Assembly (NCBI RefSeq): GCF_900142065.1
Contig: NZ_FSRJ01000004.1
Location: forward strand, 248,001-312,000
Origin: Agromyces cerinus subsp. cerinus
GTDB lineage: Bacteria; Actinomycetota; Actinomycetes; Actinomycetales; Microbacteriaceae
DNA length: 64,000 nt
Direction: 5' to 3'
The notes under the pieces were generated by a model that was not told the origin of the DNA, did no database searches, and saw only the letters and a program-made list of their open reading frames with translations. A program made the translations under genes and the position numbers. Shown here one piece after another: positions 38,306 through 47,197 of this stretch. Numbering within the stretch: position 1 is the first letter of the stretch; the number at the start of each line of letters is the position of its first letter.

Positions 38306-40306
38306 ATGCGCGCAGTACGCAATTGGTCCGCGACTCTCGCGATCGTCGCTGGGGTGGTGGTCGGAACCGGCGCGACCGGGCTCGCCTGGGCTGAAGACCC
38401 CGTCTCGTTCACGTCCTCCCCCGTCGTCGACACCGCCGGTGTGCTCGGCGGCGAGACCGACGACGTCGTCGCCGCGCTCGATGCCGCTGCCGACCGCAGT
38501 GGACGCCAGCTCTTCGTGGCGTACGTCGACGAGTTCACGAATCCCGCTTCGGCGGCCGAGTGGGCCGACGAGACGGCCATCGCCAACAACCTGGGCAGCG
38601 AGGACTACCTGCTCGCCGTGGCCGTCGACGGCCGCGCCTACTACCTCTCCGCCGCGAGCGACGCCTCGATCTCCCCCGACGAGCTCGACCGCATCAGCCT
38701 CGAGGTCATCGAGCCGAACCTCCGCGACGAGGACTGGGCGGGCGCGGCGATCGCAGGCGCGAACGCCATCGCCGACGGATCGGCGGGCGGCGGCAACGGT
38801 AGCGGCTGGGGCTTCGTCTGGTTCATCGTGATCGCCGCGGTCATCGTCGTGATCATCGCGATCGTGCTCGCGCGACGCAAGAAGAAGCGTGCGACGGGTG
38901 GCGGCGAGGGCGGCGCCGGCCAGGTTCCGCTCCCCTCGATCGAGGAGCTGCGCCGACAAGCGGGCAGCGCACTCGTGCAGATCGACGACGCGGTGAAGAC
39001 GAGCGAAGAGGAGCTCGGCTTCGCCGTCGCCTCCTACGGGGAGGCGTCGACCGAGTCGTTCCGCGCCGCCCTCGACGCCGCGAAGGCGAAGGTCGCCCAG
39101 GCGTTCGGCCTGCAGCAGCAGCTCGACGACGCCACTCCTGACACCGACGAGCAGCGCCGCGAATGGTACGGCGGCATCATCCGGCTCACGGGCGAGGCCG
39201 ACGCCATGCTCGACGAGCAGGCGGAGCAGTTCGACGAGCTGCGGGCGCTCGAGCGCGACGCCCCCGCCCAGCTCTCCCGCGTGCAGGAGGAGGCGACCGC
39301 GGCCGAGGCGACCATCGCGCCGGCCGAGCAGCGCCTCGCCGCGCTCGGCGCGCAGTACGCGGCATCCGCCACCGCGCCCGTCGCCGACAACCTGGCGCAG
39401 GCGCGGTCGCGCATCGGCTTCGCCCGCGAGGCGCTGGCCGCCGCGAGCACGGATGTCGCGGCCGGCGACGCCGCCCAGGCCGCGGTCGGCATCCGCGCGG
39501 CCGAGGAGGCCGTCGACCAGACCACGCTGCTGACGGCTGCCGTCGAGCGGCTGGCCGCCGACCTGACGGCGGCGGATGCCGCCGTCGCCGCCGGCGTCGA
39601 CGAACTCGACCGCGACGTCGCGACCGCCCGCGGCCTGCAGAACGCCGAGGCTGCGGCGCTCGCCGACCGAGTGGCCTCGGAGTCGGCGGCGCTGCGGGCG
39701 GCGATCGCCGCTCCCGGGCGCGACCCGATCGCGCTGCAGGCGAAGCTCGAGCAGGTCGACGCCGAGATCGACGCCGCGATCCAGAGCGTGCGGGATGCCG
39801 CCGAGCAGGCCGCCCGCGTGCAGGCCCAGCTCTCCCGATCGCTCACGACCGCACAGTCGCAGGTGCGGGCCGCCGAGGACTACCTCGTCGCACGCCGCGG
39901 CGCGATCGGCGCCGAGGCCCGCACCCGCCTGGCCGAGGCGGGTCGCCTGCTCGTGGAGGCCCAGGGCGCTGCGACGACCGACCCCGGTGCCGCGCTCGCC
40001 TCCGCACAGCGGGCCGAACGCCTCGCAGCCGAGGCGATGTCGCTCGCCCAGCGCGACGTCGGGGGCTTCGGCGGCATGGGCGGCTACGGCGGCACCGCCG
40101 GAGGCGCTTCGGGCGGCGGAGGCGACGTCCTCGGCGCCGTGCTCGGCGGCATCCTCATCAACTCGGTCCTCGGCGGCGGGGGCGGCGGCTACGGCGGCGG
40201 TCGTTCCTCGGGAGGCTTCGGCGGCGGGCGCAGCAGCGGCCGCTCCGCCGGCAGCTTCGGCGGCTCGGCGACGCGCTCCCGGCGCGGGAGCGGAGGCCGA
40301 TTCTGA
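38306..40306 (+). CDS. TPM domain protein with membrane helix, coiled coil and glycine-rich tail
   Basis: The 666-aa protein has a signal peptide (1-29, ending TGLAWA), an extracytoplasmic TPM domain (about 35-150: VVDTAGVLGGETDDVVAAL, NNLGSEDYLLAVAVDGR), a membrane helix (about 171-192) followed by RRKKKR, a ~400-residue cytosolic helical domain and a Gly/Ser/Tyr/Arg-rich tail. Some TPM domains act as phosphatases or in photosystem repair. The start at 38306 is set by the signal peptide and a GAAAGG site. TAGACT at 38262-38267 gives it its own promoter. PspA follows by 90 bp. Confidence 0.88.
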   Translation: MRAVRNWSATLAIVAGVVVGTGATGLAWAEDPVSFTSSPVVDTAGVLGGETDDVVAALDAAADRSGRQLFVAYVDEFTNPASAAEWADETAIANNLGSEDYLLAVAVDGRAYYLSAASDASISPDELDRISLEVIEPNLRDEDWAGAAIAGANAIADGSAGGGNGSGWGFVWFIVIAAVIVVIIAIVLARRKKKRATGGGEGGAGQVPLPSIEELRRQAGSALVQIDDAVKTSEEELGFAVASYGEASTESFRAALDAAKAKVAQAFGLQQQLDDATPDTDEQRREWYGGIIRLTGEADAMLDEQAEQFDELRALERDAPAQLSRVQEEATAAEATIAPAEQRLAALGAQYAASATAPVADNLAQARSRIGFAREALAAASTDVAAGDAAQAAVGIRAAEEAVDQTTLLTAAVERLAADLTAADAAVAAGVDELDRDVATARGLQNAEAAALADRVASESAALRAAIAAPGRDPIALQAKLEQVDAEIDAAIQSVRDAAEQAARVQAQLSRSLTTAQSQVRAAEDYLVARRGAIGAEARTRLAEAGRLLVEAQGAATTDPGAALASAQRAERLAAEAMSLAQRDVGGFGGMGGYGGTAGGASGGGGDVLGAVLGGILINSVLGGGGGGYGGGRSSGGFGGGRSSGRSAGSFGGSATRSRRGSGGRF

Positions 40307-40396
40307 GCCTCCCGATGCACCGCGGGGCCGCCGGCTGACCTCCGACCGACCACGAACCGGCACGACCGAACCCTGATCACCACGAAAGGAACGACC

Positions 40397-41134
40397 ATGG
40401 CAAAGCAGTCCATCTTCGGACGGATCTCGCAGCTCCTGCGAGCCAACATCAACGGCCTCATCGACCAGGCGGAAGACCCGCAGCTGATGCTCGACCAGAT
40501 GGTGCGCGACTTCACGAACTCCATCGCCGACGCCGAGGCCGCCATCGCCGAGACGATCGGCAACCTGCGCCTCCTCGAAGACGACCACCGCGAAGACATC
40601 GAAGCCGCGCGCGAGTGGGGCGAGAAGGCCGTCGCGGCCAGCCGCAAGGGCGACGAGCTCCGTGCCGCGGGCGACGCATCCGGCGCCGACAAGTTCGACA
40701 ACCTCGCGAAGGTGGCTCTCAGCCGCCAGATCTCCTCCGAGAACGAGGCCAGGTCGGCCGAGCCGCAGATCGCCGCGCAGACCGAGGTCGTCGACAAGCT
40801 GAAGTCGGGGCTGAACGGCATGAAGGAGAAGCTCGTCCAGCTCCAGAACAAGCGCTCCGAGCTCGTCGCGCGGGCGAAGACCGCCGAGGCGCAGCGGCAG
40901 GTGCAGGACGCCGTCAAGTCGATCGACATCCTCGACCCGACGAGCGACATCGGCCGCTTCGAGGACAAGATCCGTCGCGAGGAGGCGGTCGTGCGCGGCC
41001 AGGCCGAACTCGCGGCCTCGAGCCTCGACGCGCAGTTCAACGAGCTCGACGACCTCGGCGAGCTCACCGAGGTCGACGCCCGACTCGCCGCGCTGAAGGC
41101 CGGCGGTTCGAGCCAGGGCGCCATCGGCGGCTGA
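40397..41134 (+). CDS. pspA: PspA/IM30 family membrane-repair protein
   Basis: The 245-aa protein begins MAKQSIFGRISQLLRANING and has LIDQAEDPQLMLDQMVRDF, the PspA signature, then continuous coiled coil to about 220. PspA and Vipp1 are ESCRT-III-like proteins that polymerise on damaged membranes. The AAAGGA ribosome site is strong. No PspBC, PspM or PspN homologue is beside it; its partners here are the two TPM-type coiled-coil genes, which have the same strand and close spacing. Confidence 0.93.
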   Translation: MAKQSIFGRISQLLRANINGLIDQAEDPQLMLDQMVRDFTNSIADAEAAIAETIGNLRLLEDDHREDIEAAREWGEKAVAASRKGDELRAAGDASGADKFDNLAKVALSRQISSENEARSAEPQIAAQTEVVDKLKSGLNGMKEKLVQLQNKRSELVARAKTAEAQRQVQDAVKSIDILDPTSDIGRFEDKIRREEAVVRGQAELAASSLDAQFNELDDLGELTEVDARLAALKAGGSSQGAIGG

Positions 41135-41147
41135 TCGACCGGTCGTT

Positions 41148-41201
41148 CTGCGGGTCGATCCTGTCGAAACCTCACGGGGTCTCGACAGGCTCGACCCGCA
41201 G
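41148..41201. repeat. REP-like hairpin between pspA and the arginase-family gene
   Basis: CTGCGGGTCGA-CCTGTCGA (41148-41167, one bulged base) pairs with its complement at 41182-41201, with a T/C mismatch at the break. The 14-nt loop holds ACCTCACGGGGTC, matching the core of the atpA-atpG hairpin in the opposite orientation. It ends 24 nt before the next start codon and probably terminates the pspA transcript. Confidence 0.8.
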
Positions 41202-41224
41202 TGGAACGCGCGATACTTGAGAAC

Positions 41225-42076
41225 ATGCCCGCAACGTTCGTGGTGGTCCCGCTCTGGCAGGGATCCGTCTCCTCCCGCGCCATGAGCCTTGCCGACGGCG
41301 CCGACGCCATCCTCGGCGACCTCCCGAGCTCCTCGACCGTCGTGGTCGAGGTGCCGATCGAGGCCGGCGAGTCGCTCGGCACCGGGGTGCAGCGGTACAG
41401 CACGCTCGTGCGTGTGCGCGAGCGCACGGCCGCAGCGCTCTCGCACGTGCCCGAATGGGCGCTCACGATCGGCGGCGACTGCGGTGCCTCGCTCGCCTCG
41501 GTCGCCCATGCCTCGGCGCGCACGGGCGGCGACCTCGCGGTGCTCTGGCTCGATGCGCACCCCGATCTGAACACCCCCGAGACCTCGCCGTCGGGCGGGT
41601 TCGGCGGCATGACGCTGCGCGCGGTCACGGGCGAAGGGGCTGAGGGGCTCGCCCTCGACCCCGAGACCCGCGTCGCACCCGAACGACTCGTGCTCGGCGG
41701 CATCCGCGCAATCGACGACGAGGAACGCCGATTCATCGACGCGCACGATGTGGCGACGCTCACCGTCGAAGACCTCTCGGACCCGTCGCTCGTGATCGCC
41801 GCCCTCGAGGCGACGGGCGCGTCGCAGGTCTTCATCCACATCGACCTCGACGTGCTCGACCCGGCGGAGCTCGCCGGCCTCTCGTATCCCATGCCGTTCG
41901 GCATCGGCGTCGCCGAGCTCGTCGCGCTCGTACGCGCCGTCGCCGCCCGCTTCCCGCTCGCCGGCGCCGCGATCGCCTGCTTCGCACCGGCGTCGCCGCA
42001 GTCGGCCGACGACGACCTGCCGACCATCCTGCGCCTGATCGGCGCGCTCACCTCCGGCGGCGCCACGCCCCGCTGA
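41225..42076 (+). CDS. Arginase/agmatinase/formimidoylglutamase family hydrolase
   Basis: The 283-aa protein has the ureohydrolase metal motifs: GGDCGASLA (84-92), LDAHPDLN (109-116) and IHIDLDVLDP (204-213). The first is normally GGDH; here the metal-binding His is Cys86, as in a subgroup of actinobacterial members, so metal content or activity may differ. Asp110, His112, Asp114, Asp207 and Asp209 are present. GATACT (41212-41217) lies 7 nt before the ATG, suggesting leaderless expression. It hydrolyses a guanidino or formimino compound; the substrate is not evident. Confidence 0.85.
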   Translation: MPATFVVVPLWQGSVSSRAMSLADGADAILGDLPSSSTVVVEVPIEAGESLGTGVQRYSTLVRVRERTAAALSHVPEWALTIGGDCGASLASVAHASARTGGDLAVLWLDAHPDLNTPETSPSGGFGGMTLRAVTGEGAEGLALDPETRVAPERLVLGGIRAIDDEERRFIDAHDVATLTVEDLSDPSLVIAALEATGASQVFIHIDLDVLDPAELAGLSYPMPFGIGVAELVALVRAVAARFPLAGAAIACFAPASPQSADDDLPTILRLIGALTSGGATPR

Positions 42077-42153
42077 CCGCCTCCACGCGCCCACTTCTGC
42101 CTAGGCTGGGGATCGGGCCGTCGGCACGTGCCGGCGCACCGGAGGGGAACGGG

Positions 42154-43680
42154 ATGGAACGCGAAGTCGACGTCATCGTCATCGGCGGCGGGCCGGTCGG
42201 AGAGAACGCCGCCGATCGGGCACGCGCCGCCGGACTCGAGGTCGTGCTGGTCGAACGCGAACTCGTGGGAGGCGAATGCTCCTACTGGGCATGCATCCCG
42301 TCGAAGACGCTGCTGCGGAGCGCGGCCGCACTCCGCGCCGCGCAGCGCGTCGACGGAGCGAAGCAGGCCGTCACCGGCCGCCTCGACGTGCCTGCCGTGC
42401 TCGCCCGGCGCGACTACTGGGTCTCCGATTGGAGCGACCAGGGCGGGGCCGACTGGCTCGAGAGCATCGGCATCGGCCTCGAACGCGGGCACGGCCGCCT
42501 CGACGGCGTGCGACGCGTGGTCGTCGAACGCACGGGCGGCGGGGAGGTCGCGTACCGTGCGCGTCATGCGGTGATCGTCGCGACCGGCACCGATCCGGTC
42601 GTTCCGCGCATTGACGGCCTCGCCGAGGCCGCACCCTGGACCAGTCGCGAGGCCACGAGCGTCACCGAGCCGCCGGCGAGGCTCGTCGTCATCGGCGGCG
42701 GCGTCACCGGCGTCGAGATGGCGACCGCCTTCGCGGGATTCGGCACCGAGGTCACGGTGCTCGCCCGCAGCGGCCTGCTCAGCACCATGGAGCCGTTCGC
42801 CGGCGAAGCCGTCGCGAAGGGCCTTCGGGAGCTCGGGGCATCCGTTCGCCTCGATGCGGCCGTCGAGCGCGTCGAGCGCACCGCGTCCGGTGAAGTCGTC
42901 GTCACGCTCGCCGGCGGCGAGACGGTGACGGCCGACGAGGTGCTCATCGCCACCGGACGCCGGCCCCGCTCCGAACGACTCGGACTCGAGACGGTCGGCC
43001 TCGAGCCGGGCGGCTGGGTCTCCGTCGACGACACGATGCTCGCGACGGGAGCCGCCGGCAACGACTCGCAACCATGGCTCTACGCCGCAGGAGACCTCAA
43101 TCACCGCGCCCTGCTCACGCACCAGGGCAAGTACCAGGCGCGAGCCGTCGGCGACCTCGTCGCTGCGCGCGCGCTCGGCACGCCCGAACAGACCTCGCCG
43201 TGGGGCGCGCACGTCGCGACGGCCGACCACTCGGCCGTGCCGCAGGTCGTGTTCGCCGAGCCCGAGGCCGTCTCGGTCGGCCTGACCGCCGCAGAGGCCG
43301 AGCGCGACGGGCGCGAGGTTCGCGTCGCCGACGTGTCGTTCTCCTCGGTGAGCGGCGCCGGCATCCTCGCCGACGGCTACGAGGGGCAGGCGCGGCTCGT
43401 CGTCGACACCGAGCGGGGCACGGTCGTCGGAGCGACCTTCGTCGGGCAGGATGTCGCCGAACTCCTGCAGTCGGCGACCATCGCGATCGTCGGCGAAGTC
43501 CCGATCGACCGGCTCTGGCATGCGGTGCCCGCGTTCCCGACCATGAGCGAGGTCTGGTTGCGACTGCTCGAGGCGCTCGGCAGACGGACGGCAGCGGATG
43601 CCTCGGCGCCCGCTGATTCCGAGGCATCCGACGCCGACGACTCCGGCGCACGCAGCGACGACGCCGAGGCCGCAGCGTGA
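42154..43680 (+). CDS. Pyridine nucleotide-disulfide oxidoreductase (mercuric/lipoamide reductase-like)
   Basis: The 508-aa flavoprotein has the FAD motif VIVIGGGPVGENAADRAR, the redox pair C42-x4-C47 (ECSYWACIPSK), the NAD(P) motif VVIGGGVTGVEMATAFA, LYAAGDLNHRALLTHQGKYQ and a dimerisation domain with WHAVPAFPTMSEVW containing the catalytic His. This is the class I disulfide reductase family, but no E2/E3 genes or mer genes are near, so the substrate is unknown. The last 35 residues are a Ser/Asp/Ala tail. GGAGGGGA precedes the ATG. Its stop overlaps the next GTG. Confidence 0.9.
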   Translation: MEREVDVIVIGGGPVGENAADRARAAGLEVVLVERELVGGECSYWACIPSKTLLRSAAALRAAQRVDGAKQAVTGRLDVPAVLARRDYWVSDWSDQGGADWLESIGIGLERGHGRLDGVRRVVVERTGGGEVAYRARHAVIVATGTDPVVPRIDGLAEAAPWTSREATSVTEPPARLVVIGGGVTGVEMATAFAGFGTEVTVLARSGLLSTMEPFAGEAVAKGLRELGASVRLDAAVERVERTASGEVVVTLAGGETVTADEVLIATGRRPRSERLGLETVGLEPGGWVSVDDTMLATGAAGNDSQPWLYAAGDLNHRALLTHQGKYQARAVGDLVAARALGTPEQTSPWGAHVATADHSAVPQVVFAEPEAVSVGLTAAEAERDGREVRVADVSFSSVSGAGILADGYEGQARLVVDTERGTVVGATFVGQDVAELLQSATIAIVGEVPIDRLWHAVPAFPTMSEVWLRLLEALGRRTAADASAPADSEASDADDSGARSDDAEAAA

Positions 43681-44132
43681 GCGGCAGCGTGAGCCGCGGC
43701 ATGAGCGACGATCTGCCCGAGCGAGGGAACGACCGGACGCTCCGCATCCGCCTGACCGACTCCCCCGTCAGCCGCGTCGGCTACTGGTGGGCGACCGCCG
43801 TCGGGTTCACCTGGGGCTTCCTCTGGAGCACGGGCCCGATCGAACGCCGCCACGGACTCTTCGTCTTCACCGGCATGCCGAAGTGGACCTTCGGCCGAGG
43901 GGGCTCCTGCGTGGGCGGGTGCTACCTCACGAACCGCAACGTCAGCGAGCGCGTGCTCGGTCATGAGGCGGTGCACAAGGAGCAGTGGCTGAAGTACGGC
44001 ATGCTGTTCCCGTTGCTCTACCTCGTCGCCGGGCGCAACCCGCTGAAGAACCGCTTCGAGATCGAGGCGGGACTCGAGGCCGGCGGGTACCTGCCTACCC
44101 CTCGGCGCGGCCGAGCTTCCAGTACCCCATGA
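43677..44132 (+). CDS. Small membrane protein with HExxH motif (often labelled Fe-S oxidoreductase)
   Basis: The 151-aa protein has hydrophobic segments at about 36-52 and 106-119, SCVGGC (77-82), then LGHEAVHKEQWLKYG with His96-Glu97-x2-His100 and a downstream FEIEAGLEAGGY with Glu128/Glu130. This order (HExxH, then a Glu about 28-30 residues later) resembles gluzincin metalloproteases. Homologues in this family are commonly named Fe-S oxidoreductase, but the two cysteines alone do not make a cluster site. The GTG start overlaps the flavoprotein stop by 4 nt; its last 38 bp overlap the convergent next gene. Confidence 0.7.
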   Translation: MSGSVSRGMSDDLPERGNDRTLRIRLTDSPVSRVGYWWATAVGFTWGFLWSTGPIERRHGLFVFTGMPKWTFGRGGSCVGGCYLTNRNVSERVLGHEAVHKEQWLKYGMLFPLLYLVAGRNPLKNRFEIEAGLEAGGYLPTPRRGRASSTP

Positions 44133-45051
44133 AGGCCACTCGGCGCCGATCGACGCCGATCCCCTTCACGAGATGGCGTCGCAGCGTCGTGATCGCCGAC
44201 GCCTCCCCCGCGAGCCAGGCGTAGAGGCCGCCGTCGTCGGCGGCCGCCGGCGCCTCCCAGACGAGCTCGTCGTCATCGAGAGAGGGCAGTTCGCGCGCGG
44301 TCGCCGGGGCGGCAGCGGGCACGGCGGCCGCGGCGGGGTCGGCGGCGACCCACGCGTCGGCCCAAGCCGTGACCGCCTCGACGAGGCGCGTGCCGTACTC
44401 GGGCGCGGGCTCGGGCTCGGGCCGGCCGTCGTGGACCTGCGATGCGTCGCCGCGGGGCAGCCAGCGCACCGAGACCCCGGCCGGGGCGCGGAGCTCGAGC
44501 GCGTCGCCGGCCTCGGGCACCTCGAGGAACACCGCGCCCCGGGCGTCCACGGGCAACTGCTCGAGGATCGCTCCGACGGCGGGCACTGCGGTCTCGTCGC
44601 CCGCGATGAGCAGCGTGCGTGCTGCGCCCGGGCGCCATTCCCATCCGCCCGACTCCTCCTCGCTCGTCGCGTCGGGCGCGATGACGAGCAGGCGATCGCC
44701 GGGCCGGGCCGACGCGATCCACCGCGACGCCGGTCCGCTGTCGCCGTGGGCGACGAAGTCGACGTCGAGCTCCCCCGCCCCGGGCCGCGCCTCGCGGATC
44801 GTGTAGGTGCGGATCGGGTTGCGGCGATCGTCGGGCAGGGCACGCCAGGCCGAGTACCAGTCCCCCTCGAACGGCACGTAGTCGTACCCGCTCGCGGCCA
44901 GCGGGAGCACGACCTTGATGCGCTGGTCGGGGCCGTCCCAGCCGAGCTCCTTCAGGTCGTCGGAGCGCAGCGTCACGCGCACGAAGTGCGGCGACATCCG
45001 CTGGATCAGGGCGACCTGCGTGTCGAAGACTCGGTATCCGGGCTTGGCCAT
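44095..45051 (-). CDS. Siderophore-interacting protein (FAD ferric-siderophore reductase)
   Basis: The 318-aa protein starts MAKPGYRVFDTQVALIQRMS and has the FAD-binding RTYTIREARPGAGELDVDFV and PASRWIASARPGDRLLVIAPD, typical of the ViuB/SIP family that releases iron by reducing ferric siderophores in the cytoplasm. A ~30-residue Ala/Pro-rich loop interrupts the C-terminal domain before LYAWLAGEASAITTLRRHLV. It is the last gene of the siderophore-uptake operon, 37 bp after the permease. Confidence 0.92.
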   Translation of the reverse strand: MAKPGYRVFDTQVALIQRMSPHFVRVTLRSDDLKELGWDGPDQRIKVVLPLAASGYDYVPFEGDWYSAWRALPDDRRNPIRTYTIREARPGAGELDVDFVAHGDSGPASRWIASARPGDRLLVIAPDATSEEESGGWEWRPGAARTLLIAGDETAVPAVGAILEQLPVDARGAVFLEVPEAGDALELRAPAGVSVRWLPRGDASQVHDGRPEPEPAPEYGTRLVEAVTAWADAWVAADPAAAAVPAAAPATARELPSLDDDELVWEAPAAADDGGLYAWLAGEASAITTLRRHLVKGIGVDRRRVAFMGYWKLGRAEG

Positions 45052-45088
45052 GCGAATTTCTCCTGTCGGAAGGGGTCGAGGATCGTGG

Positions 45089-47197
45089 TCAGGCGCTGCG
45101 GCGCGAACGCCAGAGCAGCCAGACGAAGTAGGGGGCGCCGACGACCGCGGTGAGGAGGCCGGCAGGGAGTTGGGCCGGTGCGATGACGGTTCGGCCGAGG
45201 GTGTCGGCGACGCACACGAGCAGCGCGCCGAGGAGCGCCGCGAGCGGCAGCACGAGGGCGTGGCGCGAACCCACGAGGGCCCGTGCGGCGTGCGGGGCGA
45301 CGAGGCCGACGAATCCGATCACGCCCACCGCCGAGACCGCGGTGGCCGTCAGCGCGACGCTGACGGCGAGCAGGCCGAGGCGCGCCGAGCCGAGCCGCAC
45401 CCCGAGCACCCGAGGGGTGTCGTCGTCGAACGCGAGCAGGTCGAGTTCGCGGCGGGCCGAGGCGAGCAGCGGCACGGCGATGAGGATCACGATCGCGAGC
45501 GGGATCAGTTGGGGGAACGTGCGCCCGTAGGTGGAGCCCGACATCCACGTGAGCGCCTTGGCCGCGTTGTAGGGGTCGGTCGCGATGATGAGCATCGACG
45601 TGATGGCCCCTGCAGCGGCCGAGACGCCGAGCCCGATCAGGATGAGCCGCGTCGAGGCGAGGCTGCCCCGCATCGCGAGCCCGAAGACGATGAGCGCCGC
45701 GAGCGCGGCCCCGGCGAGACCGCCGACGGTCACGCCGAGGAACGTCGCGAGCGGCCAGAAGGTGATCACGAGCACCGCGCCGACCCCGGCGCCGCCGGTG
45801 ACGCCGAGGATCGCGGGCTCCGCGAGCGGGTTGCGGGAGACCGACTGCACGACGGTGCCGGCGAGCGCGAGCGCCGCGCCGGCGAGGATCGCCGCGGCGA
45901 CGCGCGGCGCACGGGTGTTCATCACGAATTCGACGAGCGGCCCGGCCTGCCCGGTCATCCAGTTGAGCACGTCGCCGCCGAGCATCTTGGCGTCGCCGAG
46001 CAGCAGCGACACGAAGGCGAGCACGACGAGCAGCACAGCGGATGCCGCGATCACGAGCCCACGGCCGCGAGGCGAGAGCCCGGCGCCGATGACGAACCCG
46101 GTGCCGCTCTCGGAGGAGGCGCGGGCCCGGAGCGCGAGGGCGATGAGGAACACCGCGCCGAAGATCGTGGTGACGACGCCGGTGGGCACCTCGACGGCCG
46201 CCTGCCCGCCGAACGCGAGCCGCAGCAGCACGTCGGCGCCGAGCACGACGATGACGCCCATGACCGCCGAGGCGGGGATGAGGAGGACGTGCCGCTGCAT
46301 GCCGGGCACCCGCACGGCGATGAGGCGCACGATCGCGGGCGCAGCGAGACCGACGAAGCCGATGGGGCCGGCGACGGTGACGGCGGCCGCCGACAGCAGC
46401 ACGGCGAGGAGGAGCCCGAGGAGGCGAGTGCGGCGCACCGGAACGCCGAGCACCGTCGCGGTGTCGTCGCCGAGCGCGATGAGGTCGAACCGGCGGGCGA
46501 AGAGGAGGAGGGCTGCGACCGCGAGCAGCACGACGGGCCCGAGCTGGAGCATGGGGGTCATGCCCGTCTGCGCGAGCGTGCCGTTGCCCCAGGAGTAGAG
46601 GCCCTCGGTGCGCTCGGGGAAGAGCAGGAGCAGCATCGTGGTCAGCGCGGAGAGCGCGAGTGCGATGGCCGATCCGGCGAGCACGAGCCGCACGGTGCCA
46701 CCGCCGCGAGCACCGCCTGCGGAGAGGGCGAGCACGAGACCGGCCGCCGCGAGGCCGCCGACGAAGGCGACCATGCCGCCGCCCGCGACGGGCAGCGCGA
46801 TGCCGAAGGCCGCGACCACGACGACGGCGAGATACGAGCCCGCGTTGACCGCGAGGGTGTCGGGCGAGGCGAGCACGTTCCGCGAGATGCTCTGCATCAC
46901 GAGCCCCGCGACGCCGAGCGCGATGCCGATGAGCACGCCGGCGGCGAGCCGCGGCATCCGCGAGGCGAGGAGCACTGCGGCCGACTGGTCGTCGGACGCC
47001 CCGGCGAGCAGTCCGAGCAGCTCGGGCAGACCGACATCCGCCGAGCCCTGCGTCACGTGCACCGCGGCGAGCAGGGTCGCGACGACGAGCCCGAGCGCGA
47101 TGAGGAGCACCGCACCGAGGCGGGGCCGGGTGGCCCCGCCTCGAGCGGGAATCAGCGCTTCAGCCTGTTCAGCCGGCAAGGGACGCGACGACGGCAT
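45089..47197 (-). CDS. Fused double FecCD-type siderophore permease (FhuB-like)
   Basis: The 702-aa protein is two complete FecCD permease domains in one chain. Each half has about 9-10 membrane helices and the family motifs: RMPRLAAGVLIGIALGVAGL with QSISRNVLASPDTLAVNAGS in the first, and RAPRVAAAILAGAALALAGT with QSVSRNPLAEPAILGVTGGA in the second. Such fusions are known in E. coli FhuB and replace two separate subunits. It overlaps the binding-protein gene by 29 nt. Confidence 0.95.
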   Translation of the reverse strand: MPSSRPLPAEQAEALIPARGGATRPRLGAVLLIALGLVVATLLAAVHVTQGSADVGLPELLGLLAGASDDQSAAVLLASRMPRLAAGVLIGIALGVAGLVMQSISRNVLASPDTLAVNAGSYLAVVVVAAFGIALPVAGGGMVAFVGGLAAAGLVLALSAGGARGGGTVRLVLAGSAIALALSALTTMLLLLFPERTEGLYSWGNGTLAQTGMTPMLQLGPVVLLAVAALLLFARRFDLIALGDDTATVLGVPVRRTRLLGLLLAVLLSAAAVTVAGPIGFVGLAAPAIVRLIAVRVPGMQRHVLLIPASAVMGVIVVLGADVLLRLAFGGQAAVEVPTGVVTTIFGAVFLIALALRARASSESGTGFVIGAGLSPRGRGLVIAASAVLLVVLAFVSLLLGDAKMLGGDVLNWMTGQAGPLVEFVMNTRAPRVAAAILAGAALALAGTVVQSVSRNPLAEPAILGVTGGAGVGAVLVITFWPLATFLGVTVGGLAGAALAALIVFGLAMRGSLASTRLILIGLGVSAAAGAITSMLIIATDPYNAAKALTWMSGSTYGRTFPQLIPLAIVILIAVPLLASARRELDLLAFDDDTPRVLGVRLGSARLGLLAVSVALTATAVSAVGVIGFVGLVAPHAARALVGSRHALVLPLAALLGALLVCVADTLGRTVIAPAQLPAGLLTAVVGAPYFVWLLWRSRRSA

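Noticed and set aside
37508..42094. A 1528-codon minus-strand frame opposite the TPM/PspA cluster
   Set aside because: It is the complement of well-supported plus-strand genes and has no recognisable domain.
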